Below, piece after piece: positions 1 to 8,625 of a stretch of 39,589 nt of DNA (positions are counted from its first letter, which is position 1; every line of letters starts with the position of its first letter). The position numbers were made by a program, and so were the translations under genes. The stretch is from Hadesarchaea archaeon (GTDB lineage: Archaea; Hadarchaeota; Hadarchaeia; Hadarchaeales; WYZ-LMO6), in the NCBI GenBank assembly GCA_029259185.1, contig JAPDJF010000054.1, forward strand, positions 1 to 39,589. The letters are read 5' to 3'. Below the pieces are notes generated by a model. It had not been told where the DNA came from. It worked only from the letters and a program-made list of their open reading frames with translations, and made no database searches.

Positions 1-1
1 G

Positions 2-979
2 GGAGAGCACATAGTCTCGGACCTCGCGTTCTCCTTCAAGCACGCCCGCGTGGTGCGGATGGGAAACAAGATGTGGTACCAGCGGATGCGGGGGACCAAC
101 GAGCCCGGAGGATTCCCGGATGGGTTCATATGTGATTTCATGCAGTGTGAGCGAGACCTACCCGCTAGGAGGTTCATAGAGGTCGTGCAAGAGGATGAGG
201 ATGAGGCCCTGAAGTACTCCCATGCGATGAGTGAGGGTATCGGAGGGATAGGGGCCGTGCTGGACAATGTCATATGGCTGGGATTCTACATGAGCGGGGG
301 AATAGGGTTCTCCAACACCGTGGCCTCGGCGGCTTATTCGGAGGTGCTTAACGAGATGTCGCTTGAGTTGATTGAGCTCTCCCACCGATACATGCAAGGG
401 GTGAGGAAGGTTCCCTTGAAATGGGAAACAATAAGGACAATGGTTAACACCTTAGTGCAGTATGCGATGGAGAGTTATGAGAAGTTCCCCACCCTCTCTG
501 AGTTCCATTGGGGAGGGGCCCACAGGGTCTCCGTTATCGGGTCGATCGCAGCATCGTCGGCAGCGATGCTTACTGGAAGCTCGACGATGGGGATGATGGC
601 AGGCAACTATGCGATAGCATTCGCGATGAAAGAGGGATGGTTGAGAACGGGCTGGGCTGGGCAGGAGATCCAGGACCACATAGGTCTCCCCTACCTCTGT
701 AGCTTCAGACCCGAGGAGGGAAACCTCACCGAGCTCAGAGGTCAAAACTACCCGATGCAGTCCTTCAGCGCGGCCCACGGCAACATGCGAGCAGCAGCTG
801 TCTATTCAGCAATGATAGGCAGGGGAAGTGCGTGGTGTCTCAGTCCGATAGTCAAGGTGGCATTCGCCGATCCTCACCTCGTCTTCGACTTCAAGCGCCC
901 GAGGTTGGCGATAGCCAAAGCGGCGATCAGACAGTTCATGCCCGCCGGGGAAAGAGATCCCGTGCTTCCACCACACTGA
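2..979 (+). CDS. mcrA: Methyl/alkyl-coenzyme M reductase alpha subunit, C-terminal part (5' end cut by window)
   Basis: The frame is open to the left edge, so the track start at 50 is internal. Family blocks are recognisable in order: RGTNEPGG (usual RGPNEPGG), YMSGGIGFS (usual YMSGGVGFTQY), the QD-x-x-G block, the ELRG-x-NYP block, VKVAFADPHLVFDF, and the terminal PAGER. The protein is the nickel-F430 subunit that forms, or in reverse cleaves, the alkyl-S bond of alkyl-CoM. By homology numbering recalled from the methanogen enzyme, Phe330 is kept but Tyr333 is Thr; Phe443 is Trp, the thioglycine Gly445 is kept, and Tyr446 is Gln. Such pocket changes fit alkyl-CoM reductases better than canonical methane enzymes; that is inference. 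No beta or gamma subunit is visible downstream, unlike the usual mcrBDCGA order. Confidence 0.93.
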   Translation, partial: GEHIVSDLAFSFKHARVVRMGNKMWYQRMRGTNEPGGFPDGFICDFMQCERDLPARRFIEVVQEDEDEALKYSHAMSEGIGGIGAVLDNVIWLGFYMSGGIGFSNTVASAAYSEVLNEMSLELIELSHRYMQGVRKVPLKWETIRTMVNTLVQYAMESYEKFPTLSEFHWGGAHRVSVIGSIAASSAAMLTGSSTMGMMAGNYAIAFAMKEGWLRTGWAGQEIQDHIGLPYLCSFRPEEGNLTELRGQNYPMQSFSAAHGNMRAAAVYSAMIGRGSAWCLSPIVKVAFADPHLVFDFKRPRLAIAKAAIRQFMPAGERDPVLPPH

Positions 980-987
980 GGGAAAAC

Positions 988-1572
988 ATGAGGAAAGTTC
1001 CCTCTCTACGGGAGATGTACCCGAAGTTCGCTGAGGAATTTGAGAAAACCAAACCACCATCTGTAGTGGAGAGGGTTACCCCAGACCCGCCTCCTCCTCC
1101 CAGTATGTGCACACCACGCCCGGATGGGTGGTGGAAGCAGCCGCCTTACTCGAGTTGGGTTGGGGACAGGGGAAGAGAGCCTACAGCATATGAGCTCTTT
1201 CTGGACTTCATAATCGGGAAGTCCATAAAAAGTCCGAAGGCGATGGAGGTCGCTAGCACCCCTCCCTCTCGTCTCATAGTGTATGAGATCAGACATCCCA
1301 AGAGAGGGACGGAATTCGTAAGACTGTTTTTGAATCCAACCCAAGTGCTTGAAGGTCCTCCAGAGGAGGAACCCGATCTATGGATCAAGATGGACTATTA
1401 TGACTTCGTTCCGGTGCTAGGAGGGGAGATCAGCGTCTTCAATGCGTTATACGAGGGAAGGGCGACGTTGATAGGTAACACCACAGCGGGCTTGGATCAG
1501 TACGACATTATGGCAGCCATCCAAGGTTTCGAGATCCCGAGGCCTAGATGTTGGCCGAAGGGGCACCCCTGA
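988..1572 (+). CDS. SCP2-like sterol/lipid carrier domain protein
   Basis: The ORF-track start at 832 lies inside mcrA. The ATG at 988, nine bases after the mcrA stop, is the sensible start and gives 194 residues, so this gene is probably co-transcribed with mcrA. The first 60 residues are proline-rich and low complexity. The second half shows an SCP2-like pattern: a predicted beta-strand stretch, then WIKMDYYDFVPVLGGEISVF, an alpha-helical GRATLIGNTTAG stretch and a final helix. SCP2 domains form hydrophobic tunnels for fatty acyl chains or sterols. Placed after an Mcr-type enzyme, it could bind a long-chain substrate or product; that is inference. It is one of four such proteins within 9 kb. 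Confidence 0.7.
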   Translation: MRKVPSLREMYPKFAEEFEKTKPPSVVERVTPDPPPPPSMCTPRPDGWWKQPPYSSWVGDRGREPTAYELFLDFIIGKSIKSPKAMEVASTPPSRLIVYEIRHPKRGTEFVRLFLNPTQVLEGPPEEEPDLWIKMDYYDFVPVLGGEISVFNALYEGRATLIGNTTAGLDQYDIMAAIQGFEIPRPRCWPKGHP

Positions 1573-1646
1573 CGGGGGAGAAGCGTGAGGAGGGCCCCGA
1601 TGAACTCTCGAGGAGCCCGAGCGTGATGAGTCCCAAGAAAAACGGT

Positions 1647-3110
1647 TCATTCGTTACCGTTTTTCCAGAACCCGTTGATCCTCTCCTTCAGCAACTTATA
1701 CTCAATGAGTTTTGAATAGGCTTTTCCCGCGTCCTCGGGTGAGAAGTATACCGGGATTTTGTTTCTTCGCAAGAGTTTGATCGACCTCGACTTGTCAAGG
1801 GGTTTCAGTGCTACTCCGAATACAGTTTTTCCCTTCTTACTGAATTCAATTATTTTTTTTACTAACGGTGTCTGTATCGTGTCTACGTAGTACTTCCGCA
1901 TCTCCTTGTCAAGGAATCTGACGGCATAAGCTCCTAATCCTCCAAGTATTATCACGCCTCCCACATCCCACTTTTCGAGAATACTCAAGATCTTGAACTC
2001 AATGGAGGGATCCAGTTCAGCCACCGTGTCTATAGGATTTCCCTTACTCCAGTAGGGGGGCATGAATGAGTTGAGTTCCTCCAGTATCCTAGGTGGAGGT
2101 GGAGAAATATCCACTAACCCCTCATCACAAGCATCAGTAGCTGCCACCCCCCATCCCCCACCCCGGGTCAAGATCACGAGTTTGTTGTTCTTCGGTATGG
2201 GTTGATCGAAGGCCATAGCTATTTTCAATAGGTCTTCTGTAGTTTCGGCTTCGATGATCCCGGCTTGTCTGAATGCCCCCCGATAGACTTGAATCGAGCC
2301 GGCTAGGGAGCCGGTGTGTGATCTAGCGGCCACACTTCCAGCTCTGGTTTTTCCCACCTTGAGCGCGATTATGGGTTTTTCCTTGGTGGTCTCCTTGGCT
2401 TCTCTCAAAAATTTTCTTCCATCTTTCACCCCCTCGATGTAAGTGAGGATCGTCTTGGTGGATTTCCTTCTGCGTAGGAACTCGATGAAATCCTCACATC
2501 GAAGGAAAGCTTCGTTACCACTGCTCACGAACACGTCGAATCCAAGCTGGTAGTACGTTCCCCTGTCGAGAAGTTGGGTTCCAAGGTTCCCACTTTGAGA
2601 AATGAATGACACGCTCCCTTTAAGCGGTTGAACCGAAGCCATAAGTGCCAACAAGTTTGAAGTTGCGCTGAAGACACCCATGCAGTTTGGTCCAACGAAA
2701 GGAAAGCGTCCTTCTTCAGCGATCTTTATGAGTTCGTCCTCAAGTCTTTTGCCTTCCTCCCCCGTCTCCCGAAATCCTGCCGATATGATCACACCCGCTT
2801 TTACTCCTCTCTCCACACATTCTTGAAGGATGGCCGGAACCGTGCGGGCAGGTGTGGCCACCACTGCGAGGTCCGTTTCTTCAGGGACTTTAGGGTAGAC
2901 TTTCAGTCCCATTATTTCCTTCTCCTTTGGGTTCACCGGATAAACCTCTCCCTCGAACTTTCCATCGATGATGTGTTTCAGAATTATAGTTCCCCATTTT
3001 AACGGAGAACCGGATGCCCCTATCACGGCCACAGAGTGTGGATCGAAAATGTACTTAAGACGATCAAAGACTTCTCGGGAGTTCTGTCGGTTTTCTTGCC
3101 CAGCGGTCAT
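1647..3110 (-). CDS. acdA: ADP-forming acyl-CoA synthetase, alpha-type subunit
   Basis: 487 residues with the family's order: an N-terminal CoA-binding Rossmann domain (FDPHSVAVIGASGSPLKWG, about residues 22-40), then succinyl-CoA-ligase-like domains with VGPNCMG and ISQSGNLG, and the phosphohistidine loop ARSHTGSLAGS near residue 261. Subunits of this family interconvert acyl-CoA plus ADP and phosphate with the free acid plus ATP through a phosphohistidine. The ATP-grasp beta domain is absent from this chain and from the window, so a separate subunit is expected. It is transcribed opposite to its neighbours. Beside an alkyl-CoM-reductase-like gene it could conserve energy from, or activate, fatty acids; the substrate cannot be read from sequence. 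Confidence 0.9.
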   Translation of the reverse strand: MTAGQENRQNSREVFDRLKYIFDPHSVAVIGASGSPLKWGTIILKHIIDGKFEGEVYPVNPKEKEIMGLKVYPKVPEETDLAVVATPARTVPAILQECVERGVKAGVIISAGFRETGEEGKRLEDELIKIAEEGRFPFVGPNCMGVFSATSNLLALMASVQPLKGSVSFISQSGNLGTQLLDRGTYYQLGFDVFVSSGNEAFLRCEDFIEFLRRRKSTKTILTYIEGVKDGRKFLREAKETTKEKPIIALKVGKTRAGSVAARSHTGSLAGSIQVYRGAFRQAGIIEAETTEDLLKIAMAFDQPIPKNNKLVILTRGGGWGVAATDACDEGLVDISPPPPRILEELNSFMPPYWSKGNPIDTVAELDPSIEFKILSILEKWDVGGVIILGGLGAYAVRFLDKEMRKYYVDTIQTPLVKKIIEFSKKGKTVFGVALKPLDKSRSIKLLRRNKIPVYFSPEDAGKAYSKLIEYKLLKERINGFWKNGNE

Positions 3111-3344
3111 CTTTTTTGATTATTTTCAGTAGGTCGTATATAAGCTGGTGGGACGATTTTCTGAAGAGTTTTGGAGACATGGGTCCCCACGATTTCTGCA
3201 TTCATGGTTCTCCAGCTCCCACCAAAAAATGGCCACCGTTTCTTTTTCCTCACCTCTTCGCGTTTTTGTAGGAATCTCAGCTATCGAGCCAAAACGGCGA
3301 ATCCGTTAATGAAAATTTTTAAGGAATGTTTGAGTAATTAATCT

Positions 3345-3815
3345 GTGCCTCTCGTAATAACCAAAGAGTGGTTTGAAACCATAAAAGAAAAATGGAATTC
3401 AGACTCCTCGAACGTTGAAAGTTTGAAGGATTCGCACGAGACGATCCTTTGGATCGTGGAGGAGTTACCTTTATCCAAAATCTCGGGTGAACTTGAGAAG
3501 TCTATATTGGGGAGCGGGATGGTGGATCCCGCGTATTTTCAGGCGATGAAGAAGGAAAACCGGGCGGATCTCATCATCAAAATCGAGGGTGGGAAAATAA
3601 CCGAATTCAGACCGGCAAAGCAAGGGGAGGAACACACGGGAATGATCAGGGGCAAATACTCTTCATTTGAGAAGGTGGTGAAGGGTGAGGATCTCATCTG
3701 GTTGATCATGGACGGAGAAATACATTTTAGGGGAAGGTTGCCAGAATTTGCGAAGAGACTTGACGGCTACACGAGACTCACAATCACCTTTGTATCCAAT
3801 ACCGAACTTCCGTGA
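3345..3815 (+). CDS. SCP2-like sterol/lipid carrier domain protein
   Basis: 156 residues from a GTG start. A TATA-like stretch (aaaatttttaagg) ends about 20 bases upstream, suggesting a nearly leaderless message. The pattern ADLIIKIEGGKITEF, then KYSSFEKVVKGEDLIWLIMDGEIHFRG, then an alpha helix RLPEFAKRLDGY is the SCP2 fold order: strands, helix, strand, helix. The next gene begins ten bases after its stop, behind a GAGGTGGG ribosome site, so the two form an operon. Its role is probably binding a hydrophobic chain for the downstream protein or for the cluster at large; this is inference. Confidence 0.75.
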   Translation: MPLVITKEWFETIKEKWNSDSSNVESLKDSHETILWIVEELPLSKISGELEKSILGSGMVDPAYFQAMKKENRADLIIKIEGGKITEFRPAKQGEEHTGMIRGKYSSFEKVVKGEDLIWLIMDGEIHFRGRLPEFAKRLDGYTRLTITFVSNTELP

Positions 3816-3824
3816 GGTGGGAAT

Positions 3825-5300
3825 ATGGCGGAGATGATGGAGGAGAGAAGTCAACAGCTGAAGGCTGAGTGGGAAGAGTGGTTTAGGGGAATGGGGTTCG
3901 ATAAGGTATGGAAACGGTTAGACGTGATCAATCCTTTCCCGGGTAGCATCCCAACTAACGCGGAAATATTCATGGTAATGCCCGTGTGGCGACACGTCTT
4001 CAGGGAACTCCACATGGATCCAGAAGTGTGGCGAAGGTTGAAATACGAGAATTTTGTTGAATGGTCTTACAGAGTGGATCAAGCAGTCGAGACCACGAAC
4101 CGTGTGGCTAAAAATCCCCCTTCTCCCGATGAGATGTATTGTATTGAGAACCTGTGTTATTTGAGCCATCCCCCTGCATATCTTTGTAAGCCGGATGTGG
4201 GAAAGAGCACATGTCAAATGCTTTACGGGAAATATGCGACCGTTGAGTACGTGCACGTGGATGATTTCTCCAGAGAGGTTTACTGGATAAATGGGTATCA
4301 TAACGAGGATGGATTCCCCGTGCACAGATGGACCGTAGGGGTTGCGAGTGATATCTCCCAATATTTCGATGAAGAAGACGAGAGAGCATTTCTCACAAGT
4401 ACTGAAAGCTGGACGGGAGCCTCAAACAGAGAGGAGCTAGACGATCGTTTAAACCGGAGACACCTCAGAACTGGAGTGAAGATAAGGGATGTGCCGAAGG
4501 TGTACTGGGATCCATATGACTGGGGGATGGGGGTTAGAGATGTAGTGAACGATATGCGGACAGAAGTTTTTTCTAAATGGCTCCACGCCACGTTGTACAT
4601 GTCATGTGTCTCAGCATACATCAGCACGATCGCGCAGAATGCCCTAATGAGCAGTGAGTTTTTCCTTTACGTGTACTACGGATTGAATACGAGCGCATTA
4701 GGTGTGAAGTATAATTTGTTCTCTTATGTACCGATTCCTCCGATCCTGAGAACTCTGCTCAACCTGCCTCAAGAGACTTTCGTTAAGCGGATGAGTGAGC
4801 TTTTCTTAGGTGGATACAACGCAATTCATAAGTATGCTTGTAATGAGAAGAAGGTTCCTCATCTCTTCAAGATCAGGAAATTCATCTTCGATCACGGTCA
4901 GTTCTATCCGCACGTCAAGGGAATAGTCCCACCTATGGCAATGGCGAGAGCTATCCCTCCCTCGATGGAGGTGATAAACCTGGACAGGTATTTGGAGACT
5001 CCTCCCAGCAAGGAGTTCTTGGAATTGTTAGAGGCCGATGGGGGTCTGAATCCCGAGACGGGCGAACTCCCACCCGTAGACGAAGTCGGACGATTCAGTT
5101 TTCTCATAGATCCATCTATCGAACCGATCAGGCCAAGCGACTTTCCACCATTAGACTGTAACCAGGGACAGATCTGGCCATTCGACATAACAAGAGAAAA
5201 AGTGGAGATAATGGTGGAAGAGGGTTATGACGGCTCTGGGAAAAACGTGGAACACTACAGCAAACTAGCGGATAAGAAGATGGGTAAGAAAGTGGATTGA
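3825..5300 (+). CDS. Unrecognised 491-residue protein in an operon with an SCP2-like protein
   Basis: I do not recognise this protein. It starts at ATG 3825 behind GAGGTGGG. It appears soluble: there is no signal peptide and only a mildly hydrophobic stretch near residues 255-310 (SALGVKYNLFSYVPIPPI). Cysteines cluster at residues 106-133 (MYCIENLCYL, then YLCKP and STCQM), and aromatic residues are abundant. No nucleotide-binding, radical-SAM or oxidoreductase motif is apparent. The SCP2-like gene directly upstream and the McrA/acyl-CoA synthetase/AOR neighbourhood point to a role in handling a hydrophobic substrate. The enzymes that turn alkyl-CoM into acyl-CoA are not settled, so this is a reasonable but unproven candidate. 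Confidence 0.85.
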   Translation: MAEMMEERSQQLKAEWEEWFRGMGFDKVWKRLDVINPFPGSIPTNAEIFMVMPVWRHVFRELHMDPEVWRRLKYENFVEWSYRVDQAVETTNRVAKNPPSPDEMYCIENLCYLSHPPAYLCKPDVGKSTCQMLYGKYATVEYVHVDDFSREVYWINGYHNEDGFPVHRWTVGVASDISQYFDEEDERAFLTSTESWTGASNREELDDRLNRRHLRTGVKIRDVPKVYWDPYDWGMGVRDVVNDMRTEVFSKWLHATLYMSCVSAYISTIAQNALMSSEFFLYVYYGLNTSALGVKYNLFSYVPIPPILRTLLNLPQETFVKRMSELFLGGYNAIHKYACNEKKVPHLFKIRKFIFDHGQFYPHVKGIVPPMAMARAIPPSMEVINLDRYLETPPSKEFLELLEADGGLNPETGELPPVDEVGRFSFLIDPSIEPIRPSDFPPLDCNQGQIWPFDITREKVEIMVEEGYDGSGKNVEHYSKLADKKMGKKVD

Positions 5301-5302
5301 AT

Positions 5303-5878
5303 TTATTTCCCCTGCTTAAACAGCTCTGCTACTTCCATCATCGCGGATGAAACTTTCATCCCAAGGGGAATACTTCCCCCTTCCATCTTTATAACCTGTT
5401 TGAAAAAAGCTTCAGTAGGATCTATTTCCCCGACTAGCACACCTATCAAGGATTTGGTGTATCCTTTGATGGTCATATCCGCATTCGCAAGTGGATATCC
5501 CCCCCCAGATAATTTTCCTTCAGATATCTTCAAGTGACCTTTCATGGGACTGTCTATTGCTTCGAAATTTACTGACACTTCTCCAGCTTTTTTTAGCGCT
5601 TCCTTGATATCAGGATTCTTCTCGACCATGACACTTATCCCCTCCCACAATAAATCCATGAACTTAGCAGAAGCTTCAGGGGCCTCTTTCACGAACTTGA
5701 TCACGTCCACATTTTTTAGCTTGTTGATGAGCTTTGGAACAAGATCGGGGACGAGTTCTATCAGCTGTGCTACACCGAATTCTTTTATGCCATTCAAAAG
5801 GGGAATCAGGTTTTCCTTCAGTTGATCCACAGGTAACTCTAGGGCTTCCTCAACAGCTTTCTTGAGATCTTCTCCCAC
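5303..5878 (-). CDS. SCP2-like sterol/lipid carrier domain protein
   Basis: 191 residues, convergent with the 491-residue gene and ending two bases from its stop. The first 95 residues are helical with repeating LVPDLVPKLINKL-like amphipathic stretches. The second half carries the SCP2 pattern: VSVNFEAIDSPMKGHLKISEG, then ADMTIKGYTKSLIGVLVGEIDPTEAFF, then IKMEGGSIPLGMKVSSAMMEV. This is a larger relative of the other SCP2-like proteins here, with a helical N-terminal extension. It probably binds acyl or alkyl chains; the ligand is unknown. Confidence 0.75.
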   Translation of the reverse strand: MGEDLKKAVEEALELPVDQLKENLIPLLNGIKEFGVAQLIELVPDLVPKLINKLKNVDVIKFVKEAPEASAKFMDLLWEGISVMVEKNPDIKEALKKAGEVSVNFEAIDSPMKGHLKISEGKLSGGGYPLANADMTIKGYTKSLIGVLVGEIDPTEAFFKQVIKMEGGSIPLGMKVSSAMMEVAELFKQGK

Positions 5879-5884
5879 GGCCTA

Positions 5885-6203
5885 ATAAGAGGCGGGAATC
5901 TTTTAAAACTTTTGGGAACCGGTTCTTCGCGCAATCGGTCTTCGTTTTAGTCGGCATCCACACCCTATACTGAGGGGTGATGTTGGCTTTCGTAACCCTA
6001 GACGTTATGATGATCAATGCGCCGGCAGTTGTGGGATCGAGGGGAGGGACCGCATAGCTTGGGTGAACATTGCCGAACCCGAAGATGAAGGGTGAGGTTC
6101 GGCCGGGTGTGGGAAATGATTGCGAACCCATCAGTTGCGTACTCCAGATTGCGTGACAGAACCTGGGACCCAAACCTTTTAGCAGTCCATTCTGAAATAG
6201 GGT
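5885..6203. other. About 320 bp with no convincing gene upstream of the AOR gene
   Basis: No forward frame stays open. The 107-residue reverse frame (5850-6173) overlaps the start of the SCP2-like gene and has no recognisable family. A forward stretch reading VMMINAPAVVGSRGGTA and then interrupted by stops could be the decayed tail of an IS200/IS605-type gene, but similarity is too weak to call. The last 40 bases should contain the AOR promoter and leader. Confidence 0.4.
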
Positions 6204-8174
6204 GTGGACTATTTCGGATATTCGGGGCTCGTGCTCAAGGTTGATTTGGATAGAGGAAAAGTGGAAAGTGAAACACTCTCCAAGGAGCTGATCGAGAAAT
6301 TCATCGGGGGATGGGGAATCAACTTAAAACTTTTCAGAGATTGGAGCAAGCCGCTCGTGGATCCTCTCTCTCCAGAAAATCCCCTGATCCTGGGGGCAGG
6401 TCCACTGGTCGGAACGGCAGTCCCAGGAGCGGTCAAGCTTGTGGCTACAACGAAGTCACCAATAGCGGACAGGGCGGGGAAGCATTTCATCGACTGTGCG
6501 GTTGCGGGTGGAAAATTTGGCCCAATGCTAAAGAAAGCGGGCTACGATCATGTGATAATAACCGGCAGAGCGAGTGAACCCGTCTACCTGAGTATAGAAA
6601 ACAAAGGAGCTGAGATACTCGATGCTTCGGATCTATGGGGAAAAATGGATACGTACGAAACCACCGATTGGCTCCTCCGCAGACACCCGAATGCAGCCGT
6701 GATTTCAATAGGCAAAGCTGGGGAAAAGTTGGTGAGATACGGGATGGCCATCGTCGATCGCTTTGCCACGTTGGGGAGATTCGGGGTGGGGGCGGTGATG
6801 GGATCGAAAAATCTCAAGGCCATAGCCGTCAGGGGAGATGGAGGGGTTCGGATAGCAGAACCGGACGAATTCCTGCGGTGGGTTAGAGAGTGGAGAAAAG
6901 ACATAGAGAAAAATCCGATCCTCTCTGAATGGCGCGTTCTCGGTATAACGGCAGGGTGGGCGGTTCACTCTCCCCTAGTTCGGGAGGGGGTTTGGGAGTA
7001 TTCCAGATGGGCGGAACTCTACGGGCCGGAACGTTGGGTCGAGTTCAAGTGTAAAAAGAGAAATTCAGCTTGCTATGGGTGTCCTATGAGTTGTAGGGTG
7101 GATTTCTGCATAAAGGATGGGAAATACAGGGGTCTTGCTTCCTTCACCGGCTCGTACATGCTTCCAGCTAGGGTTGGACAAAGACTAGAACTCGAAGATC
7201 CGCGAGAAGCCGTCAAGTTGCTTGATATCTGCAACAGGGCCGGGATGTGTTACTTCACCACAAGCCAGCTCGTGAACTGGGTCACGAGATTGTATGGGAG
7301 GGGCAAAATTTCGAAGAAGACAACAGGTGGGGAGGTTCTGGAGAGAAAATTCGATGTCTACCTGAGACTCTTCGAACAAGTAGCATCAAGAAGTGGATTC
7401 GGGAAAATCCTAGCGGATGGGTGGTATCCATTGGCCAGACGGATAGGTGCCGATCCAGATGAATTCGAAGAGGGGACAGGAGTCTTCAGGGGTTGTGATG
7501 TCATTCAAGATGCGAGATTCACCAGACTTCATCCCCAAGCGTTTTCTCATTTCACGAGCCCGAGACCTCATCACGGGGGAACCCAATCGGTTTACACTAT
7601 CCCGAACTTGCCACTCGAGGTTCTCAGGGAGGTGGACGCGAAGGACATGGGCTTATCGGAAGAGGAGCTTCACCGGATATTCGGCGATCACAGGTTCGGA
7701 AGGTTTAACGTGGGGAGGTACGCCAGACATGCTGAGGATCGGATGGCGGTTTACAACAGTTTGGGGGTGTGTATTGTCCATGCGCTTTGGGGTTTCTTGG
7801 GAATAAAATACCTGAACCTGAGGTGGATAGCGAAAATTTATTCATCAGCTACCGGGATTCAAACGAGTGTAGACAAACTCAAGAAGGGTGGAGAGAGAGC
7901 ATTCACTTTTTGGAAGCTTTTGAACGCCGAGGAAGGATTCTCCAAAGAAGACTACAGATGTTCGGAGGTTTGGCTTAATCCGAGGAAAACTCCGGAAGGT
8001 GAATGTGGGCTGATGGATTACTATGGTGAGATACGCATCTCAAGAGCGGAGGTGGAGAAATTGTTGGAAGAATACTATGAGGAAAGGGGATGGGATAAGA
8101 AGACAGGGCTCCCCACTCTTGAGAAACTCAAGGAGCTCGGGTTGGAGGAGAATTTCAGGGTTCGATCAACTTAA
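6204..8174 (+). CDS. aor: Tungsten-type aldehyde:ferredoxin oxidoreductase (AOR family)
   Basis: 656 residues from GTG 6204, close to the usual AOR length. The N-terminal AOR domain holds GGWGINLKLF and the pterin-binding stretches (GPLVGTAVPGAVKLVATTKSP, then FIDCAVAGGKFGPMLKKAGYD, then RFATLGRFGVGAVMGSKNLKAIAVRG). The [4Fe-4S] ligands are CYGCPMSC near residues 290-297 plus a distal LGVC near 521. Members oxidise aldehydes to acids with ferredoxin, using a bis-pterin W or Mo cofactor, and can run in reverse. It ends 20 bases inside the convergent SCP2-like gene. With the acyl-CoA synthetase, it suggests aldehyde/acid interconversion in the same catabolic module. Which AOR subfamily it belongs to is not clear. 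Confidence 0.93.
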   Translation: MDYFGYSGLVLKVDLDRGKVESETLSKELIEKFIGGWGINLKLFRDWSKPLVDPLSPENPLILGAGPLVGTAVPGAVKLVATTKSPIADRAGKHFIDCAVAGGKFGPMLKKAGYDHVIITGRASEPVYLSIENKGAEILDASDLWGKMDTYETTDWLLRRHPNAAVISIGKAGEKLVRYGMAIVDRFATLGRFGVGAVMGSKNLKAIAVRGDGGVRIAEPDEFLRWVREWRKDIEKNPILSEWRVLGITAGWAVHSPLVREGVWEYSRWAELYGPERWVEFKCKKRNSACYGCPMSCRVDFCIKDGKYRGLASFTGSYMLPARVGQRLELEDPREAVKLLDICNRAGMCYFTTSQLVNWVTRLYGRGKISKKTTGGEVLERKFDVYLRLFEQVASRSGFGKILADGWYPLARRIGADPDEFEEGTGVFRGCDVIQDARFTRLHPQAFSHFTSPRPHHGGTQSVYTIPNLPLEVLREVDAKDMGLSEEELHRIFGDHRFGRFNVGRYARHAEDRMAVYNSLGVCIVHALWGFLGIKYLNLRWIAKIYSSATGIQTSVDKLKKGGERAFTFWKLLNAEEGFSKEDYRCSEVWLNPRKTPEGECGLMDYYGEIRISRAEVEKLLEEYYEERGWDKKTGLPTLEKLKELGLEENFRVRST

Positions 8175-8601
8175 ACACGCTATCTGGGACTGTTGAGTTA
8201 CTCATTCCCCCTGCTATCAACGATATGAGTTCGAAGTCCAGTTTATCAACACCTTTGGTGATTTTCAGCTTTTCTTCCGCTAGAGCGTTAGAGAGTTCTT
8301 CTCGTCCAGAGAGAATATCCTTCCACGTGGACCACTCTCCTTCTAACACAACATCCGCTTCGAAAGGGCTTGTACTCACTTCGGATTCCACGCGTTGATC
8401 CACCAAACGGATGTGCATGTAAACATCGCTCATACCTTTTTCCTTAAATGGATCGGGAACCCTTATCACGGGGGAAAGGGAGAAATCTTTTCCCTTCGTT
8501 TTTTCTTTGAAATCCGGCTGGGCTTCGATGTTGCTCATCAAGACGTTTAGAAAACTCCTTATACCGGCGATGAACAATTCTGATTCGATACTTCCGGTCA
8601 T
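8155..8601 (-). CDS. SCP2-like carrier domain protein
   Basis: 148 residues, overlapping the 3' end of the AOR gene by 20 bases on the opposite strand. Central strands (SDVYMHIRLVDQRVESEVS) are followed by FEADVVLEGEWSTWKDILSGREELSNALAEEKLKITKG and a C-terminal helical stretch; this is the SCP2 order with the characteristic W-x-D-I-L-S-G turn. It is the fourth SCP2-like protein in 9 kb. The N-terminal 60 residues resemble none of the other three, so these are diverged paralogues or distinct subfamilies rather than fresh duplicates. Confidence 0.7.
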   Translation of the reverse strand: MTGSIESELFIAGIRSFLNVLMSNIEAQPDFKEKTKGKDFSLSPVIRVPDPFKEKGMSDVYMHIRLVDQRVESEVSTSPFEADVVLEGEWSTWKDILSGREELSNALAEEKLKITKGVDKLDFELISLIAGGMSNSTVPDSVFKLIEP

Positions 8602-8625
8602 CTTCTAACAGAGGAAAAAATGTAT

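Noticed and set aside
832-987. Upstream extension of the SCP2-like ORF
   Set aside because: It lies inside mcrA in another frame; ATG 988 directly after the mcrA stop is the better start.
1573-1646. Possible C/D-box RNA (GTGATGA near 1624, CTGA near 1569)
   Set aside because: The boxes are in the wrong order and there is no terminal stem.
5850-6173. 107-residue minus-strand ORF
   Set aside because: It has no family, no clear start signals and overlaps the SCP2-like gene start; probably spurious.
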